In this document: positions 10,246 to 24,432 of the stretch, piece after piece
Numbering within the stretch: position 1 is the first letter of the stretch
How the letters are laid out: the number at the start of each line of letters is the position of its first letter
The notes under the pieces: model-generated
The model's database searches: none
Told to the model about the DNA's origin: nothing
What the model saw: only the letters and a program-made list of their open reading frames with translations
Position numbers and translations under genes: made by a program
NCBI RefSeq assembly: GCF_030445035.2
Contig: NC_080673.1
Location: 199,824,216-199,888,215 of the forward strand
Origin: Dasypus novemcinctus
Lineage: Eukaryota; Chordata; Mammalia; Cingulata; Dasypodidae
Direction of reading: 5' to 3'
Length of the DNA stretch: 64,000 nucleotides

Positions 10246-13200
10246 AGCATTTAAGCTGAGGCCAAGTGTAGGAATCACCATCCTAAGGACTCCTTAGAGG
10301 CCTCCCAAGAGCCCTGGTCTATCCTCCAAAACGTGCTTTCCTGAGTTTCTGGAGGGGTATTTAAGGAACTGGATACTGAGGACCAAGAGAAAGGCCCTGT
10401 TGGAACAATCTCCCTGTGCCCTCCAGCTGCACTCACCAGGCATGGAGAGGAGCCCTGCAATACAGTCCGAGAGCATCACACATGTCCTCTAAGCTTTCCC
10501 CAAGGACCTGCAGACACTTATGGTGGGGGGAGGGGGAGATTGTACATAGGGGAAAGGGAGCTTTGAACTGACGCTGAGACTGTCTCTTACTCACAATCAT
10601 AGAATGGATTTATGCAGTCATGTTACAGATGGAGCCTTGGCCTATATTTGGGGAGCTATAACATGTACCTTCTGCTAGTTACTGTACCCAGACATCTGAG
10701 GTGAAGATTGCAATGGGAGGGAGCCTCAAGTGGAAGTTTCTGGAATTCTCCTCCTCCTTTAAAAGTAGTAAAACAAACGTAATGTCATGTCTCCGAGTAA
10801 ATGCGGAGAATAGTTCTACCAAAGACAGAAGTTTCAGGGGTGGACTTTCACATGCCTATTTTGCACCAACCAAGAATGTTAGAATCAGAAGAGGTTTGTG
10901 ATAATCTGCTCTAATTCTCCCCAACCCACTCATGGATGCAAGTCCACATGTGTTATCACAATAGCAAATCAACACAGCCCTATGGCTTAGTGTGCCACAA
11001 TTGGGAAACAAAATGATTCCACTTTGGAATCCAATCAGTAAAAGCAATCACATGCCCTTTTGTCTTCACTCCTCATCAACAGAACACCCACATTGTCTAA
11101 ATCATGGGTATGCCAACCTTCCTTCTCTATTACAGTATAGTTCACAAGGACCTTATTTGTCTTCACACCCACAGACCTGCACCCTCAACTGTCATATTGA
11201 TGTCATTGTCACTGATTGGCTGACAAGTAAGAATCAAATGTCACAGAGGCCTTTAGTAAGACACGCAAGTATCAAGGATGGAAGGTATCCACAAACCCCT
11301 AAACAAGTTAATTCCCATGCTATCGATAGCCTGGTATATTAGAATATCCCCTCTAAAGTAAGAATCAAAATTCTGTGACATGCACCAAACCATCAGGAAG
11401 CAGGTGGATGAATGATTGACACATCTTTTCAGACTTTTAGACTTTGGAACAACACACTACATTTGGATGTTGCTCACACCGATTTATTGGTAATCCTTAA
11501 ACCTCTAGGTTTAAGTGGAACTCAAAGTACAAGTGCACTCTACAGCAGGTGCATATTCCTCTGCCACTTGGGTCTTATGACACAGCACACAAGGATATCA
11601 AAATTGTCTGTGGAATCAGGAAATTTATATGGAGTCTCATACAGTTTGAACCAAAAAAAAAAAAAAATCACAATGCAAATGTATAGGGGGCACTTGGAGC
11701 AACACCATGCTACCTTTTCCTGGTAACAGTCTTCTCTTGCTACTGATGAACACAGAAATAATATCATAGGATACCACCCTGACCATATTTGATAGACCAT
11801 ACAATGCCTGAATTTATGATGGACATTTCCAGTCCAATATAAAGAGCCATGCCCCATGAAGTTGCATCATAGAACGTAAATGAAGACCAATGCTGAATCA
11901 TTGCAGAAGGCACAGTATTGCATGAGCAGGTGGCTCAGACGCTCATGGTACCTTCTCCTTTTGCTTCACCAGCTCTCTCTAAACCCATATTTATGGCATC
12001 CTGGGGAATTTCTTAGGAACATTTACTTGAACTAGTTATATGTAAACCTGGGCTATGGCTGGGTCTGAAAAGTATGTGGGCAAATAAGAAGTAGGCACTC
12101 ATTGATTTGGACTTCCTTTCAGGGAGTACCGAAAGAAAGAGATGGGAGCCCTCCCAGGGACAGACCTTCAGGCCATATATTATGCTGTATCCACTTTGCA
12201 TGGAGAGGAGGTTTGTCATACTAATGTATACATTTTCACAGGCAATTGCTTAGAGATACGAAACAACCAAGATTGAGGACATCAACCATCCTTTCTCTAG
12301 TCATCTCATAAATCAGCCTCTCTCATCCTTATTATGGGTGATAAATATAATCCTGCTTTAGATGTTTAAGAACTCAGCACAAACTAATAAGTGTAATGGG
12401 ATTAAAATTCCTTCTTGTCTTCTGTGCTCATAGATCAGATAGAATATCTGAGATTTTGGGGAGAAAATGACTAGAAATTATCCATAATGGACCCAGGGTT
12501 AGCACATGGTTAACTTCACAAACACCATGGATTTCCCCTACAGGAAGTGGGAAGGTTTTTTATTTAGCCCTGGAGACTAAAGTGATTTAGAAGCTCATGT
12601 GAAATATTTTAGGGTACAACAGGGAACTTTCAGGAAGTTGACAGTATGTAATCTGGAAGATCCACATTTTTTCTATCCTTTGCCAAAGCAACCTATTTCA
12701 AAACTGTGAATACAAATTATTCAGGATGAATGGGTTTATATAACCCAGATTTACTTGGAGAAAGCAGGATTGATTTATCATTGGGGAATCTGAACCTCAA
12801 GGATCCTTCAGGTATATTGGGTATTTTCTAGAATCAAAGAGATCTAGAAAAGCAAGCATGTTCAAGATTGCAAAACGGCCAGTGTATCAGTTTATTTGAA
12901 TAAAGCTTCCAGATGGAACTGATTATGTCATCTTAGAAGGGCTCTGCACTCCACAGGGCTTCAGGAAGAAGTCTTTAAGTGTAACTGCCTCAAAAAGTCA
13001 CATTGAAGGTTCTGGCCTCTGCTAGAGGTCTGTGTCTTAGGGAAACATTTACTTGATAACTTCCAAGGGTCAAATCAGAAAACAGAAACTTTGTCCAACA
13101 ATGCACCCCATGGTTGGGCACCCCAAAAGTGTACCCCAAAGAAAAAGGGACAAAATATCATTACAAGGGCACCCCTATGCCAAGACTTCCAGGCAACCTC

Positions 13201-13930
13201 AACTTGTGATGGATCAACAAGAGTTAGAAGAGCCATGCAGTGATAGGTCCAGCCTGAATCAACACTAAGTAGGGGTTACTTTCCAAAGTCACTTCAGAGA
13301 CTGAGAAAGCACTAACCCCTTCATTCTCACTCAGAATATTCTTCTTGCACATCCTAATCTTCTCCTGTTAACTGAAGTTAAGATGAAGGGAGCACTGGGT
13401 AGAAGATACTGATGCCCAAAGCTCAAAATCTCTTCCCCATATTTCTTATTCAAGGAGGGATTTGACCAGGGATTAATCAGTCCTGGAGATCATTCCAGAA
13501 CACCTAGAGTGTGGGAGGCTCCCAATTTGTTCTAAGGACAAAGGGACTCTTGTAGGCTATATGAAGAAGGACTGGCAGGAAGACAGACAGGAGTTAACAT
13601 CAACCTCAACCCAGCCCTCAGTGAATCTAGTCTTGGCTGCCTCTTAACACTTTAGATACCCAAGTCATTAAGGCACACAACAGGTCTGAAGAGAGGAAAT
13701 CCTAGTAAGCCAAGGAGAATCTTCAATGTCAACTGCCACAACCATGGAGGACTTTACACACCAATGTGGCAACCAAGAGATTTCAATAAACACTCAGGCT
13801 AATCATAAGAACTTGTAGAGGAAAGAATCTGCCAACTGATTACAAAATGGAATGAATCTTGCATTTTGCAGTGTTACAAGATCAAAATGCTAGAGGAGAA
13901 GTGTCTATTGAGATCATCCAAAGTGTGATT
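10246..13930. repeat. Segmental duplication copy A, modules X-Y
   Basis: This stretch aligns along its length with 20731-24432 (anchors: 'gcatttaagctga' at both starts, 'tgtaaacctgggctatgg', 'catggtaccttctcctcttc'-like, 'gggagggatttgacca'). By eye about four in five bases agree in the parts compared. Copy B has a 290-bp LTR that copy A lacks at the matching site (about 12040). No gene, splice-site-flanked exon or conserved reading frame was found. Frames open in one copy carry stops in the other. Confidence 0.75.
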
Positions 13931-16900
13931 GTACTAAAATAGGTCCTGGCAAATCATAGCTCAGTCTAATGTGCATGGGATTTGAACAGACATTTTCAAT
14001 TATCTAACACTTTGAGGAGACAATAGCAAAAAGGAAATGGGGGCACTCATTGAAAATTGGGCAAAGATGGAATAAAGAAAAGAGGAAATGTACTACAGGA
14101 GAGGGGATATTTTGCCAAAAACTATGCCAGTCTTCATTTTGTCATAGGGATTTACCCTTAACTGCAGGCTAATGAATGGCAACTGATCCACAACTGAAGC
14201 AGGGAAGAATACATTTTGTTCACAAGTGATCCAGTTAGGCACTTCTTGGGTACTATTTCCCCAAATGGACAAGTGCAGCAACCCTAGGCTGAAAACAGAA
14301 CAGCCAGGGTTTACAAGGAGACTCGTTCCTAGGCTCAACAAGTAGATGCTCAAACCACTAGGGACATTCACAGCAACATTACTGATAGGCTAAGATGTGA
14401 TGAGCATCCTCAGACTTCACAGCTGGCTATTGAGGGCCCTGCTTCACAAATCGCTGTTGATCAGCCCAGTTACCAGAAAGAATGGATACATGCCACCACG
14501 TTCTAACATACAGGAAGTTCTGTCTGAGAAAAAATGACATTTTTCTTTTTCTTTTATGACAGCTATCACTCAAGATCTCTGAAACAGGCTTCCTAGAAAA
14601 GCATTACCAAGAACAGTACAGAAAGAGCTGAACCCTGGAAGCACAACCAAACAGCACCTTCTCTATACCAGAGATACTCATAGCTCATGGTTTTTCATCT
14701 TTGGATCAATTAATCCAGGAGGAAGATACAATGGAGATTGGAATGATCTTAGAATTGTGTCCCCCCAGATCATGTCATGGCTAAAGTGTAGAGTGATACT
14801 GCTGTCCATGATGAGCATAACCCATAGCCCATCTGGGATTATCCTATTTCTGGTTGGACCAAAGGCATCAAGAAAGAAATTCAGGACAATCTGGACACAA
14901 CCTTCCTGCATTCAGTCCTGTGCTTCCTCTGGGTGAAAGTTCACGTAGTCACATCTGGGACATCACAGCATAAGAGTTTATCCAGCTGCTGACAGAAGAT
15001 ACCTACATTTAATCCAGGTGAACAACCCTATGGACAGGACCAAGAATTGATCCATTTTCTGGGTAGATCTCATCACCCAAAATGCACTGCCAGACAAGGA
15101 GTCATGACTGAGGAGAAATGGCACTCAAGGGCAAAAAAGAACATCACCTAAAAAAAACAAAACTAAGGTGTTGGACATGAACCCCAGGAAGACACTCATT
15201 GGCAGAATGATAGTACTGTTGAGAGGATTCAACCCCCAGAAAGAGATGCAGGAGCAAAGGGTGAGAGAGCAATGAGGGACGGGGTGAGCGGGGGGAGGTT
15301 CCAGGTGATGCCGTCCCAAAATAAATACTACCCACATAGTCAACATCCAGAGGACTTCTCTAGGGGTCAGTTAGAGCCAAAAATCCCTCCCTAGGCCATT
15401 TACAAGGTAAAAAACCTCACCAGGACCATCCCAAATACCGCGAAATTGAAAGGACCCCCTTTTTGGCACATGGGAAGAAGAGTTATCAGGGAGACAAATG
15501 ATAAAGGCCAACCAAGGCCACACAGAAAATGGAAGACAAATATCACATTCTGCACACAGATGCCTGGAGGCAGAGTCAGAACAAATAACTTAGGAAGTAT
15601 TTGCCTTGGTCCAGTAGTGCAACCACTTGATTCGGGCTATACATGGCCAAGAAATGTAAGCAAGAGAAGAGTTTCAAACATATCTCAGGGATTTTGCTTC
15701 AGACCCGAAGTTTGAAATGAGAAGGTAGCATGTTCCAGGGCAGGCTTTGCTAAGATTTATGAGATCTGAAGAAAAAGATTCAATGTTTGAGAATGGAATT
15801 GTATTCTCTCATATTCTGAAGAGAAGTAGAGGGTTCTTAGGCGTTCAAATACTGAAGAGGATAGCTTAATAAATCTAAATGCAATAAGATAATTTTAGAT
15901 CATATTCCCCCCCAACCTATGTAATATAGTGATGTGAGTACCATTAAAAATGCAATAACTGACAGACTCTAAAATATTCACACAGGGCTAGAAAGCAAGT
16001 CTCCATATCCATTACACTCCAATATTAAGCAATATACTGTAGATCTCTCCTATAAAATGATTTAGAAAAACTCTTGATATTTAAGGAAGATTGAATTTTA
16101 GGTATGAAGACACACCTTGTGTTCCTGGATGGAAAATAAAATGCTAGCTGGAAAAACAAAGCAAAACCTCTCTTATAACACAATGAAAGGAACTGAATCT
16201 CCCATTAACAGAATTCTGAGCTATTTCTTTCAGGAAGGCATTACTGAGAGCCAGAGATGGGAACAAGATTGTAAGGAATGTCTCCCCAGGAGGGGAAAAA
16301 AGGCACCTTCACAAGGGGATTGATGCCAGGAACTCACTATGGAATTGTGATTGCCTTGCTGCTCTAGGTACTGAGCTTGCCCCTTTCCACTAAAAGTCAA
16401 CCCAGAGATCTGATGTTCTTCTCCAATGACACTCTGACTTAGACTTTCTGCAAATTTCCAAAGTCAGCTCAACCAAGTGCACAACAAAGCATTGAAGCAA
16501 TGCAGGGGAATTGATGCCTGCAATAACAGGGAGTACACCATAAAGAATGTGGCAGAAAGAGTAGGTGGATGAATTCCAAACTCCTATCACCCAGGATGGA
16601 CAACTCTAACATACATCTAGCAAGTTCCTCACTGACTTCCCAGTGTGACTGATCCTTAGTCATCGTGAGTCCAGATCAGCTCAATACTATACACTTGTGT
16701 GGCATGTCAGCCATCTCAAGTTCCCACCTTCCTCCTGTGCTTCCTGGGATCACTTCCTATTCTACTATCCTCTCCAAGGTTTTCTCAGGTTTGCATTAAG
16801 GGAAACCAGACTATGACACTAAATTTAATTCAATCTTTAAATTAAGAGGCCTCTTGAATATTCTTTCACTGGTAACACTAAACTAAAAGAAAAGACAATA

Positions 16901-18879
16901 AAAAAAGCGATATATCTTAAAGTTCATAATATTCTTTCAGTGCCTCCAGTTGTGAAACTGTGTATTTCAATTAAACTTCAAAATTGGTATACTTTCAAGG
17001 CACAACTTACCAAAACTAAGGAAGAGGTATATATGATTATTTAGGTGTTCTATTAACTGCAGGTATAATATAAATATCCTAAAATAATCTGAGCCCATAG
17101 GGCCTCCTCACTGGATTTATACACCAGTGAAGGCAGAAATACTCCAAACATGTACAAATGTATCTAGATAATAGAAAAAGACTGAAAACTTCCAAATTAC
17201 AACTGAGAGGCCAGTTGAATCACAAAACCACTTAGTGCATTTCCCATGATTTTGCTGCCAGAAAAGATAAGACCTGGTGAGATTGCTCAAGCGTAACAGC
17301 TGGTTAATGAGGTCCCTGATTCACTCACCACTGGTCAATATGGCTGCCAGGAGAGGCAGGCTCTCCTTTCCATATAATGACAACAGGTAAGTACTTTATG
17401 ACATTGTGTGTCTTGGTCTATTACAGTCATTCCCCAGGATGTCTGAGCCACAGTTCCCAGAGAAGTATCATCAGGAATAAACCAAAAGTGGTAATGCCTG
17501 GAAAGCATGGCCAACAGCTGTCCCTCCAATCCTGAAAATAGCCCAAGCACACATATTTGGGAAAAGGGGCCACTCAACTATAGAAGTGTGACTCTATGTA
17601 ACTGGACTGATATCAGAATTTTGCTCCATGTCCCCTAGATATGGCACATGACTGCACTGAGGAGAAAGTCCTACTATTGTTCTTGATGAACACTGTCTTC
17701 AACCTGGCTGATGCAATCATGTTTGTTGGTTCCAAAGGTTTCAAGAAAAAAAGAGAGCTATTAGGAAAAAAATACAGAACTATTCAGGTCCAACTTACCA
17801 GGATCTAGTTTTTCATTTCCTCTCAGGAAAATTTCACCTGAGACACAGCTTTGGGATTCATCCATCATGACCTTCAGCTAGGTGGACAACCCTTCAGCCA
17901 TATTGGTCAGAAATATTTCTCAATAGAGCACCTCTGGCAACATATTCTTAACATAGACACTATAAAATACCTCAGGACAAAGTAGTTACCTAGAGGACAC
18001 CACCTGTTTTAAGAAAACTGAACCTATACTCCATGAGGAGAATTATTGGAAGAATGATCATAAAATTAAGACATATAAACTTGACATCTTCAAAGATATA
18101 GGGGAAAGTATTATCCAATGAAGTTAGAACATTCAATCAGAAGAAATAGGTAGTATAATATAGGTAGAAATATGTAGAATAATATAGGAGTAGGAAAATC
18201 ATATGTTAGATACAACTGAAGATCAGTTGGAGGAACACTCCCAGAGACATAAGGAAAGAGAGGCTACAATGTTAAGGATAGAAACAAAGTCCTAACTATG
18301 GGAACAGCATCCCAGAAAATGAGAGTGAGAAAGACTTAGTTTACACTTTAAGAACTGATAAAGGTGGATTTCCACTTAAAGACAAATGAAATCATTGAAG
18401 GAGACTCAAGGGAAGCACCAAAATCAGTCCTAAAGCTCAATACATGATTTCCCCAGTAGTGTAGTCTGGTAGAGTAATGTGAGGAGATGGTAGCTAGTGA
18501 CAAAAAAAAAAATCATAATTCAGTGGCCAGGGAAACCAGTTGTAAGAAAGTATTCAAGGGTCAAGGCCCAAACACAAACAGGAATCTCTTGCTTTTCTCA
18601 ACTGAGATGATATCACAGTGTTGTATAATCAGGCTTTCTGAAAGTATGAGATTTGTTTGTGAGAAGGCCATGTGTAATCTAATGGTAGAGGCATAACCAC
18701 AAGTGCTGAACTGACTACTTATTTGTCCTTTAGAATGAAATGAACATTGGACCCACATTCATAGGTTGCCAGAAGATGGTGAATGTCTCTTCTTGAAAAG
18801 ATAACATGGAAACAAGTCAACTATCTCCCCTACTATAATCTATCATTTTCATTTCTCCTTTTGTCCCCCTTTCCCAATA
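13931..18879. repeat. Segmental duplication copy A, modules V-Z-V'
   Basis: No gene is recognised. 14400-15440 (module V) matches 32560-33200 and, more weakly, 17250-18100, so V occurs twice inside this copy. 15440-17000 (module Z) matches 33200-34130 and 1-1010. Shared anchors include 'ggtataaaacctcacc' / 'ggtaaaaaacctcacc' and 'gcaataactgacag'. 18100-18879 is AT-rich sequence without a recognised element. Confidence 0.65.
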
Positions 18880-20730
18880 TTCAGATCCGTGTAAGTATTC
18901 CAGGTATGTCAGATGAAGAATATACTCTAAAATTTTTAAAAAGATATGGTTCCAGGTCCATACATCATTTGGAGAGCTAAACCCACCAGGAAGGCACCAA
19001 GAAATCATCTAGTAGCATACTTTTTCCCTAGAAGCCAGTAGAAAAGCAAGACATTAAGTCATATTGAGACAAATCACTTCTCAGAATGTCTAGTATTTGG
19101 CCAAGAATCTCAGCATTCTGAGTCCTAGCTGGACATTACTTGGATGCCTGCACACAAGCTTTACCTTCTGCAGTAAGTCAATGAGCCCCAAGAAACAACT
19201 ATCTTGTAAAAAGAAAGGCTGACTGAAGCTCTCACTCTAGAGAGACTTGTTCCTTCTTTCAAGCTAACAGACAACTTGGCAGTGATTTCTGGTATAGTTT
19301 GTACTGGATAATAGCAATGTCCCTATAAAATCTCTTCAGGTCCAATTTTACCTTGAGGTAGCAGAAAAACACAAGACCAGTTAGTGAAACAAATCTACAG
19401 ATATTTACCTAATTTGTTTTTTAGAATTTCATTTATCTGGTCTACTTAATTTATATGAAAAGCTTATTGTACATATCCTTGCCAATTCAGGATGTGACAC
19501 TCCATAGAGAAGTATTGAAATAAATGTTGAGTAGACACAAAATGTCATAAGAGCTAACACTTAACTCTTGGCTCTAAGAAACAATATACTGTCAAGACTT
19601 AACTTTATTTACCCACTATAGAAAGCAGATGGCTAGATTGGCAGATTATGATAGTGGACCGTTAGCAATGGCTAATATTGTTTTGTATGGAAAGTCCAGT
19701 TATGAGATGTACATGGTAAGCACATTATTTATACAGTACTTTCATGAAAGGAGCTACCATGTAGAGCAATAAGTAGTTAAAACATTAAAACATATCTGAC
19801 TGGTTGGATATTTAGACTATAAAAGGCAGGCCCAGCTCAGGTTATTTTGTAGTGGTCAAGTGCGACTTCACACTGTAATAACTTATTTTTAATAAATTTA
19901 TGACAGTCCAGTTTACTTCCACTGGCTTAGTAATATAGGAGAAACTTTCTGACACATGTGCCTCTAATGGAAAGGGCTGTGAGCCCATTTGTGCCTCCTT
20001 GGAGGGCAAGAAACGAGCTATAGTTCTGCACCAAAGGAAACAGCCAAATACAGTGTTTTCAAGGTGCCTAGAGTGACTTATATCCCCAAGCTGCACCCAA
20101 CAGCTTTAGAAGGCATAGTATACACTTTGGACTAAGAATCTAGGGCAAGGCCCTTTCTTCCCAGGCAACCTCAGTCACCTCCCACCTCCCCACTTTATGC
20201 ACAGCTACTCTCGCCTGCAGGGCCAGGACACAGATGAGAGTTTAATTAAAGCCATCTGCTACCAACTCTCTTTGCCTAAATTGCCCTTGACAAAGGGAGC
20301 TGCCTTGTCCAAGTACTTAACTCCCCACCCCTGAAAACAGCCAACATCAAATGAGTGATATAGGCACAAAGACCCAACCTCACTTGCTAATCTGGGACTA
20401 TTAGGAAAGACCCTCATTGCTCTACACGCCCCATGGGACTGGTAGAGACTGAGTAAATCAGGAAGGCATTGCAGTCCACTTTCTAACTAATCTTGCTCTT
20501 CACACACACTGCTCCAATAAGAGGAGATCTGAGAGTACTCCCAAATTAATTTCCTTCCCAAACTCCATCCCCTACTCCAGTATCACGTACTTGTCCAGGG
20601 ATAACAGGTCACTGAGATTCTGTAATCCATCCAGATGGCAATAGCTTATGGAGCATTTATTCACTGGGCACATTGCCCTGAATACAGAGGAGAGATGTTA
20701 CAAACATACCTCCCAGCTGAACATAGCACA
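18880..20730. repeat. Segmental duplication module W, copy A
   Basis: It aligns with 27535-29214. Both start 'caatattcagayccrtgtaag', share 'ccagaagccagtagaaaa'-like sequence and 'tttaccatgaggta'/'tttaccttgaggta', and both lead directly into module X. The matching site of the L1 insertion at 28225 is empty here (near 19510). No gene is seen. Confidence 0.7.
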
Positions 20731-23700
20731 GCATTTAAGCTGAAGCCAGGGTCAGGTATTTCCAACCTAAGGACTTCCTAGAGGCCTGCCAAGAGCTCTG
20801 CACTATCCTCCAAAGTGTGCCTTTCCAAGTTTCTGGAGAAGTGTTTAAGAAACTGGACAATGAGGAACAAAAGAAAAGCCCTGTTGGAATAATCTCCCTG
20901 TACCCTCCAGCCACACTCCCCAGGCATGGAGAAGAGCCCGGCAATGCAGTCCAAGAGCATCATGGGTGTCCTTCAAGGCTCCCCGCAGGCTTCACCAAGG
21001 ACCTGCAGGCACTTACATGGGGGACGTTGTACATAGGAGAAAGGGAATTACACTTATAAGCTTTGAACTGATGCTGAGACTCACAGGCTCTACTCACAAA
21101 TCATAGAATGAATTTATGCAGTCATGTTACAGATGTATCCTTGGTCTACATTTGGGGAGATAAAAAGATAAGTACTTTCTATTAGTTACTATACCCAAAC
21201 CACTGAGGTGAGAATTATTATGAGAGGAAGGATCACATGAAAGTTTCTGGAATTGTCCTCCACCTTGAAAAAAACAGTAAAACAAAAGTAATACCACATC
21301 CTCAGGAAATTGCAAATATTGGAAGTACCCAAGGTGAAAAAGCTGAAGGGTAACAGTTCCAATCATATGCCTATTTTGCACCAAACAAATGGGTTAGCGT
21401 CAGAAGAGGTTTGTGATAACCTGCTCTAATTCTTCCAACCCACTTGAACATGCAATTCCACATGTGTTATCACAACAGCAAATCAACATCCCAATGACTT
21501 AATTCACCACAACCAGGAAACAAAATGTTCTCCATTGGAAACCAATCAGTAAAAGCAACCACAAACCCTTTGTATTCACTCCTCATAGATAACAGAACAC
21601 CTGCATTGTCTAAATCATGGGCATGCCAACGTACCTGCTCTATTACAGTATAGTCCTCAAGAACCTTGTTTGTCTTGATACCCCAGACTTCCACCCTTGA
21701 CTGTCATATATTGATGGCATTGTCATTGTTCTGATTAAAAGTAAGAAGCAACCATCCCAGAGGCTGTTAGTAAGACATACCCACCAATCCTCTAAACAAG
21801 TTCATTCCTGCACCTTTGAGCCTGGCATATCACAGTATCCTCTCTAAAGTCAAAGAAAAACCTGCATCTTCACCCTCTACAAGGAAGCAGGTGGACCATG
21901 GCCAGTTCATCTTTTTAGGCTATACAGGCAACATACTACATTTGGGTGCTACTCAGACCCATTTATTGGATAATCCATAGGCCTCCATTTAAAAGCCAAA
22001 GTGGACTCTGCAGGAGATGCAAGCTCCTCTGACACTTGGGCCTTATGACACAGCAGAAACAAAGACATCAAAACTCTCTTGGTAATCAGGGAAGCCATGT
22101 GGAGCCTCACACAGTCTGAACAAAAAAGTCACAATGCAAATCCATAGGACACAGGACCAAGTCCACACTATTTTCTCCTAACATTGCCTTGGATTGCTAC
22201 TTCTAGAAAGAGAGTGAAGGCCATAGAACACCACATTGACCATAATATTTGATGATCAGAAAACATTCCAATATATGGTAGAGAGCTCAGGTGACAAAAG
22301 AAACATGCACCACAATTTTCCATCATAAAACAAGTGAATAAAATGAATAAAACATAAAAGAAAAGACCAATGTGGAATCATTCCAGAAGGCACAGTGTAT
22401 TGAATGAGCAGGTAGCTCAGACTCTCATGGTACCTTCTCCTCTTCCTTCACCAACTCTCTCAACCCACACTTATGGCATTCTGGGGAATTACCTAGAAGA
22501 ATCACCAGAAGAAGAAATATGTATGCTGCATTCAGCTCACAATAAGTTGGCTCGAAGGGAAGGCAACACAGAAATAAAGGTAGAAACACAAGAGAGGAGA
22601 CAAACCTGGAACCAGGGGACTCCCAGCTTCTGAAACTGAGAGCCCCAACCTTAGTTTCCCCATCGCATTTATTAGGAAACTATCAAGCAGCTGTTTGCTA
22701 TATGAACTGCAACATCATTTACAATAACAAGAAACAACTACAACATCTAACAACTGCTACATTTAACAGGTGTAACATTTACAATAACAAACAGGTAAGC
22801 CAGTTTCCCACAACATATGTAAACCTGGGCTATGGATGGGTCTGAAAAGTACACAGGTAAATCTAGGAAATAGACACTCATTGCACTGGAGCCCCTTTCA
22901 AGAAGGACCTGAAAGAGAATGAAATGGGAGACTTCCCAGAATACAGACCTTTAGGTTATGCATATGCTTTCCACTTTGCATGAAAGGTGAGGAGGTTTAT
23001 CACTAACCTGTACATTTTCACAGGCAGAAATTAATAAATAGAGTGGTGCTCAGAGATATGAAGCAAGATTGGGGACATCAGGCATCCTTTCTCCCAAGCC
23101 ACCTCATAAACCAGCCCCCTTCATCTTTGATTGTGAGTGATAAATATGATCCTGCTTTATGTATTTAAAAACTCAGCAGAAACTAATAAGTATAATGGAA
23201 ATAAAATCCCTGCTTGTCTCCTGTCCTCATAGCTCAGACCAACCTTGGGATTTCAGGGAGAAAATGACTGGAGACCATCCAACTGGACGCATGGTCAACT
23301 GCGCAAACACTATCAATCGTCCCCTATGGGGAAGTCCGTAAGTTTTTCACACAGCCCTGGAGACTATACTGGTTTAGAAGCTCACCTGAAATAATTTTTG
23401 TTACAATAGGGAACTTTAGGAAAGTGACAGTATATAATCTGAAAGAGCCACAGATCTCCAGCCTTTGCCACAGTAATCTGTTTCAAAATCTGTGAACCCT
23501 GGTTATTTAGGACAAATGGTTTTATGTTACTCATATTTACTTGAGAGAGCAGAATTGGTTTATCCTTACAGTGGCTGAACCTTAAGGGCACCTCAGGTTC
23601 ATTGGGTATTTTCTAGACTCAAAGAGATCTAGAAAGCAGGAGTGTTCATGACTGCTAAATGGCCAGTATATCGATTTAGTATGAATAAAGCCTCTTGATG

Positions 23701-24432
23701 GAACTGATTAAGTCATCTTAGTAAGAGTCTTCATTCCAGAAGGAACTCAAGAAGAAGCCCAAATAGGAATTCTTTCCAATGTCACCTCTGAGACTGAGAT
23801 AATATTAACTCCTTAACTCTCAGATCTCAGGAGATTCTTCCTACACCATCGTATCTTCTCCTGCTGACTGAAGTTAAGATGAAGGGAGAATTGGGAAGAC
23901 GGTATTCATGCCCAAACCTCAAAATCAGTTTCCCCATATTTCCTATACAGGGAGGGATTTGACCATGAATTAACCAGATCTGGAGATCATTCCTGAACTT
24001 CTAGAGTATGGGATGTTCCCAAGTTGTTCTGAGGACAAAGGGACTTTTCTGGGCTATATGGAGAAGAACTCAAAACAGACAGGAACTAAACCTCAGCTCA
24101 GCCTTCAATGAATCTAGTCTTAGCTGCCTCTGAACTTTTGGATACTTAGGTAATTTTGTGTCTCTCAGTATCCTAATGGCACACGACAGCTCTGAAGAGT
24201 AGAAATCTTTATAAGCTGTGGAGACTCTGCAATGCTAATTGCCCCAGCCATGGAAGACTGTATATCATATTGATAATCAAGAGACCTCAACACTCCAGCA
24301 AATCAGAAGAATTTGAAAAAGTAATCTACCACCTAATCAAACATGGAATGAATCTTGGACTTTTCAGTGTTAGAAAGATCACAATACCAGCAGAGATGTG
24401 CCTATTAAGAGACCATCAGATGTGCCTGACTA
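20731..24432. repeat. Segmental duplication copy B, modules X-Y
   Basis: Second copy of 10246-13930. It contains a solo LTR (22524-22814) absent from copy A. Homology ends near 24432, where the MICAL3 retropseudogene starts; modules V and Z found after Y in copy A are missing here. The frame at 20817-21059 is open for 80 codons, but copies A and C have stops in the aligned frame, so I do not call a gene. Confidence 0.75.
22524..22814 (-). mobile_element. Solo LTR, related to the betaretrovirus-like provirus LTR
   Basis: A 290-bp segment is present in duplication copy B but absent at the matching place in copy A. On the minus strand it reads TGTGGGAAAC... to ...GCAGCA, with 'tttcctaataaatgcgat' and 'ggggctctca...cccctggttcc...tctcctctcttgtgttt'. 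These closely parallel the LTR at 55198-55480 ('tttctaataaatacgat', 'gaggctctcc...cccctggtccc...tctctcttgtgtttt'). A short direct repeat atatgta (22517-22523 and 22815-22821) flanks it. AATAAA on the minus strand is the presumed polyadenylation signal. The lack of internal sequence implies LTR-LTR recombination. Confidence 0.75.

Noticed and set aside
20817-21059. 80-codon frame in module X, first thought to be a conserved exon
   Set aside because: The aligned frame has stops in the copies at 10246 and 29215 and there is no recognisable domain, so no sign of protein-level conservation.
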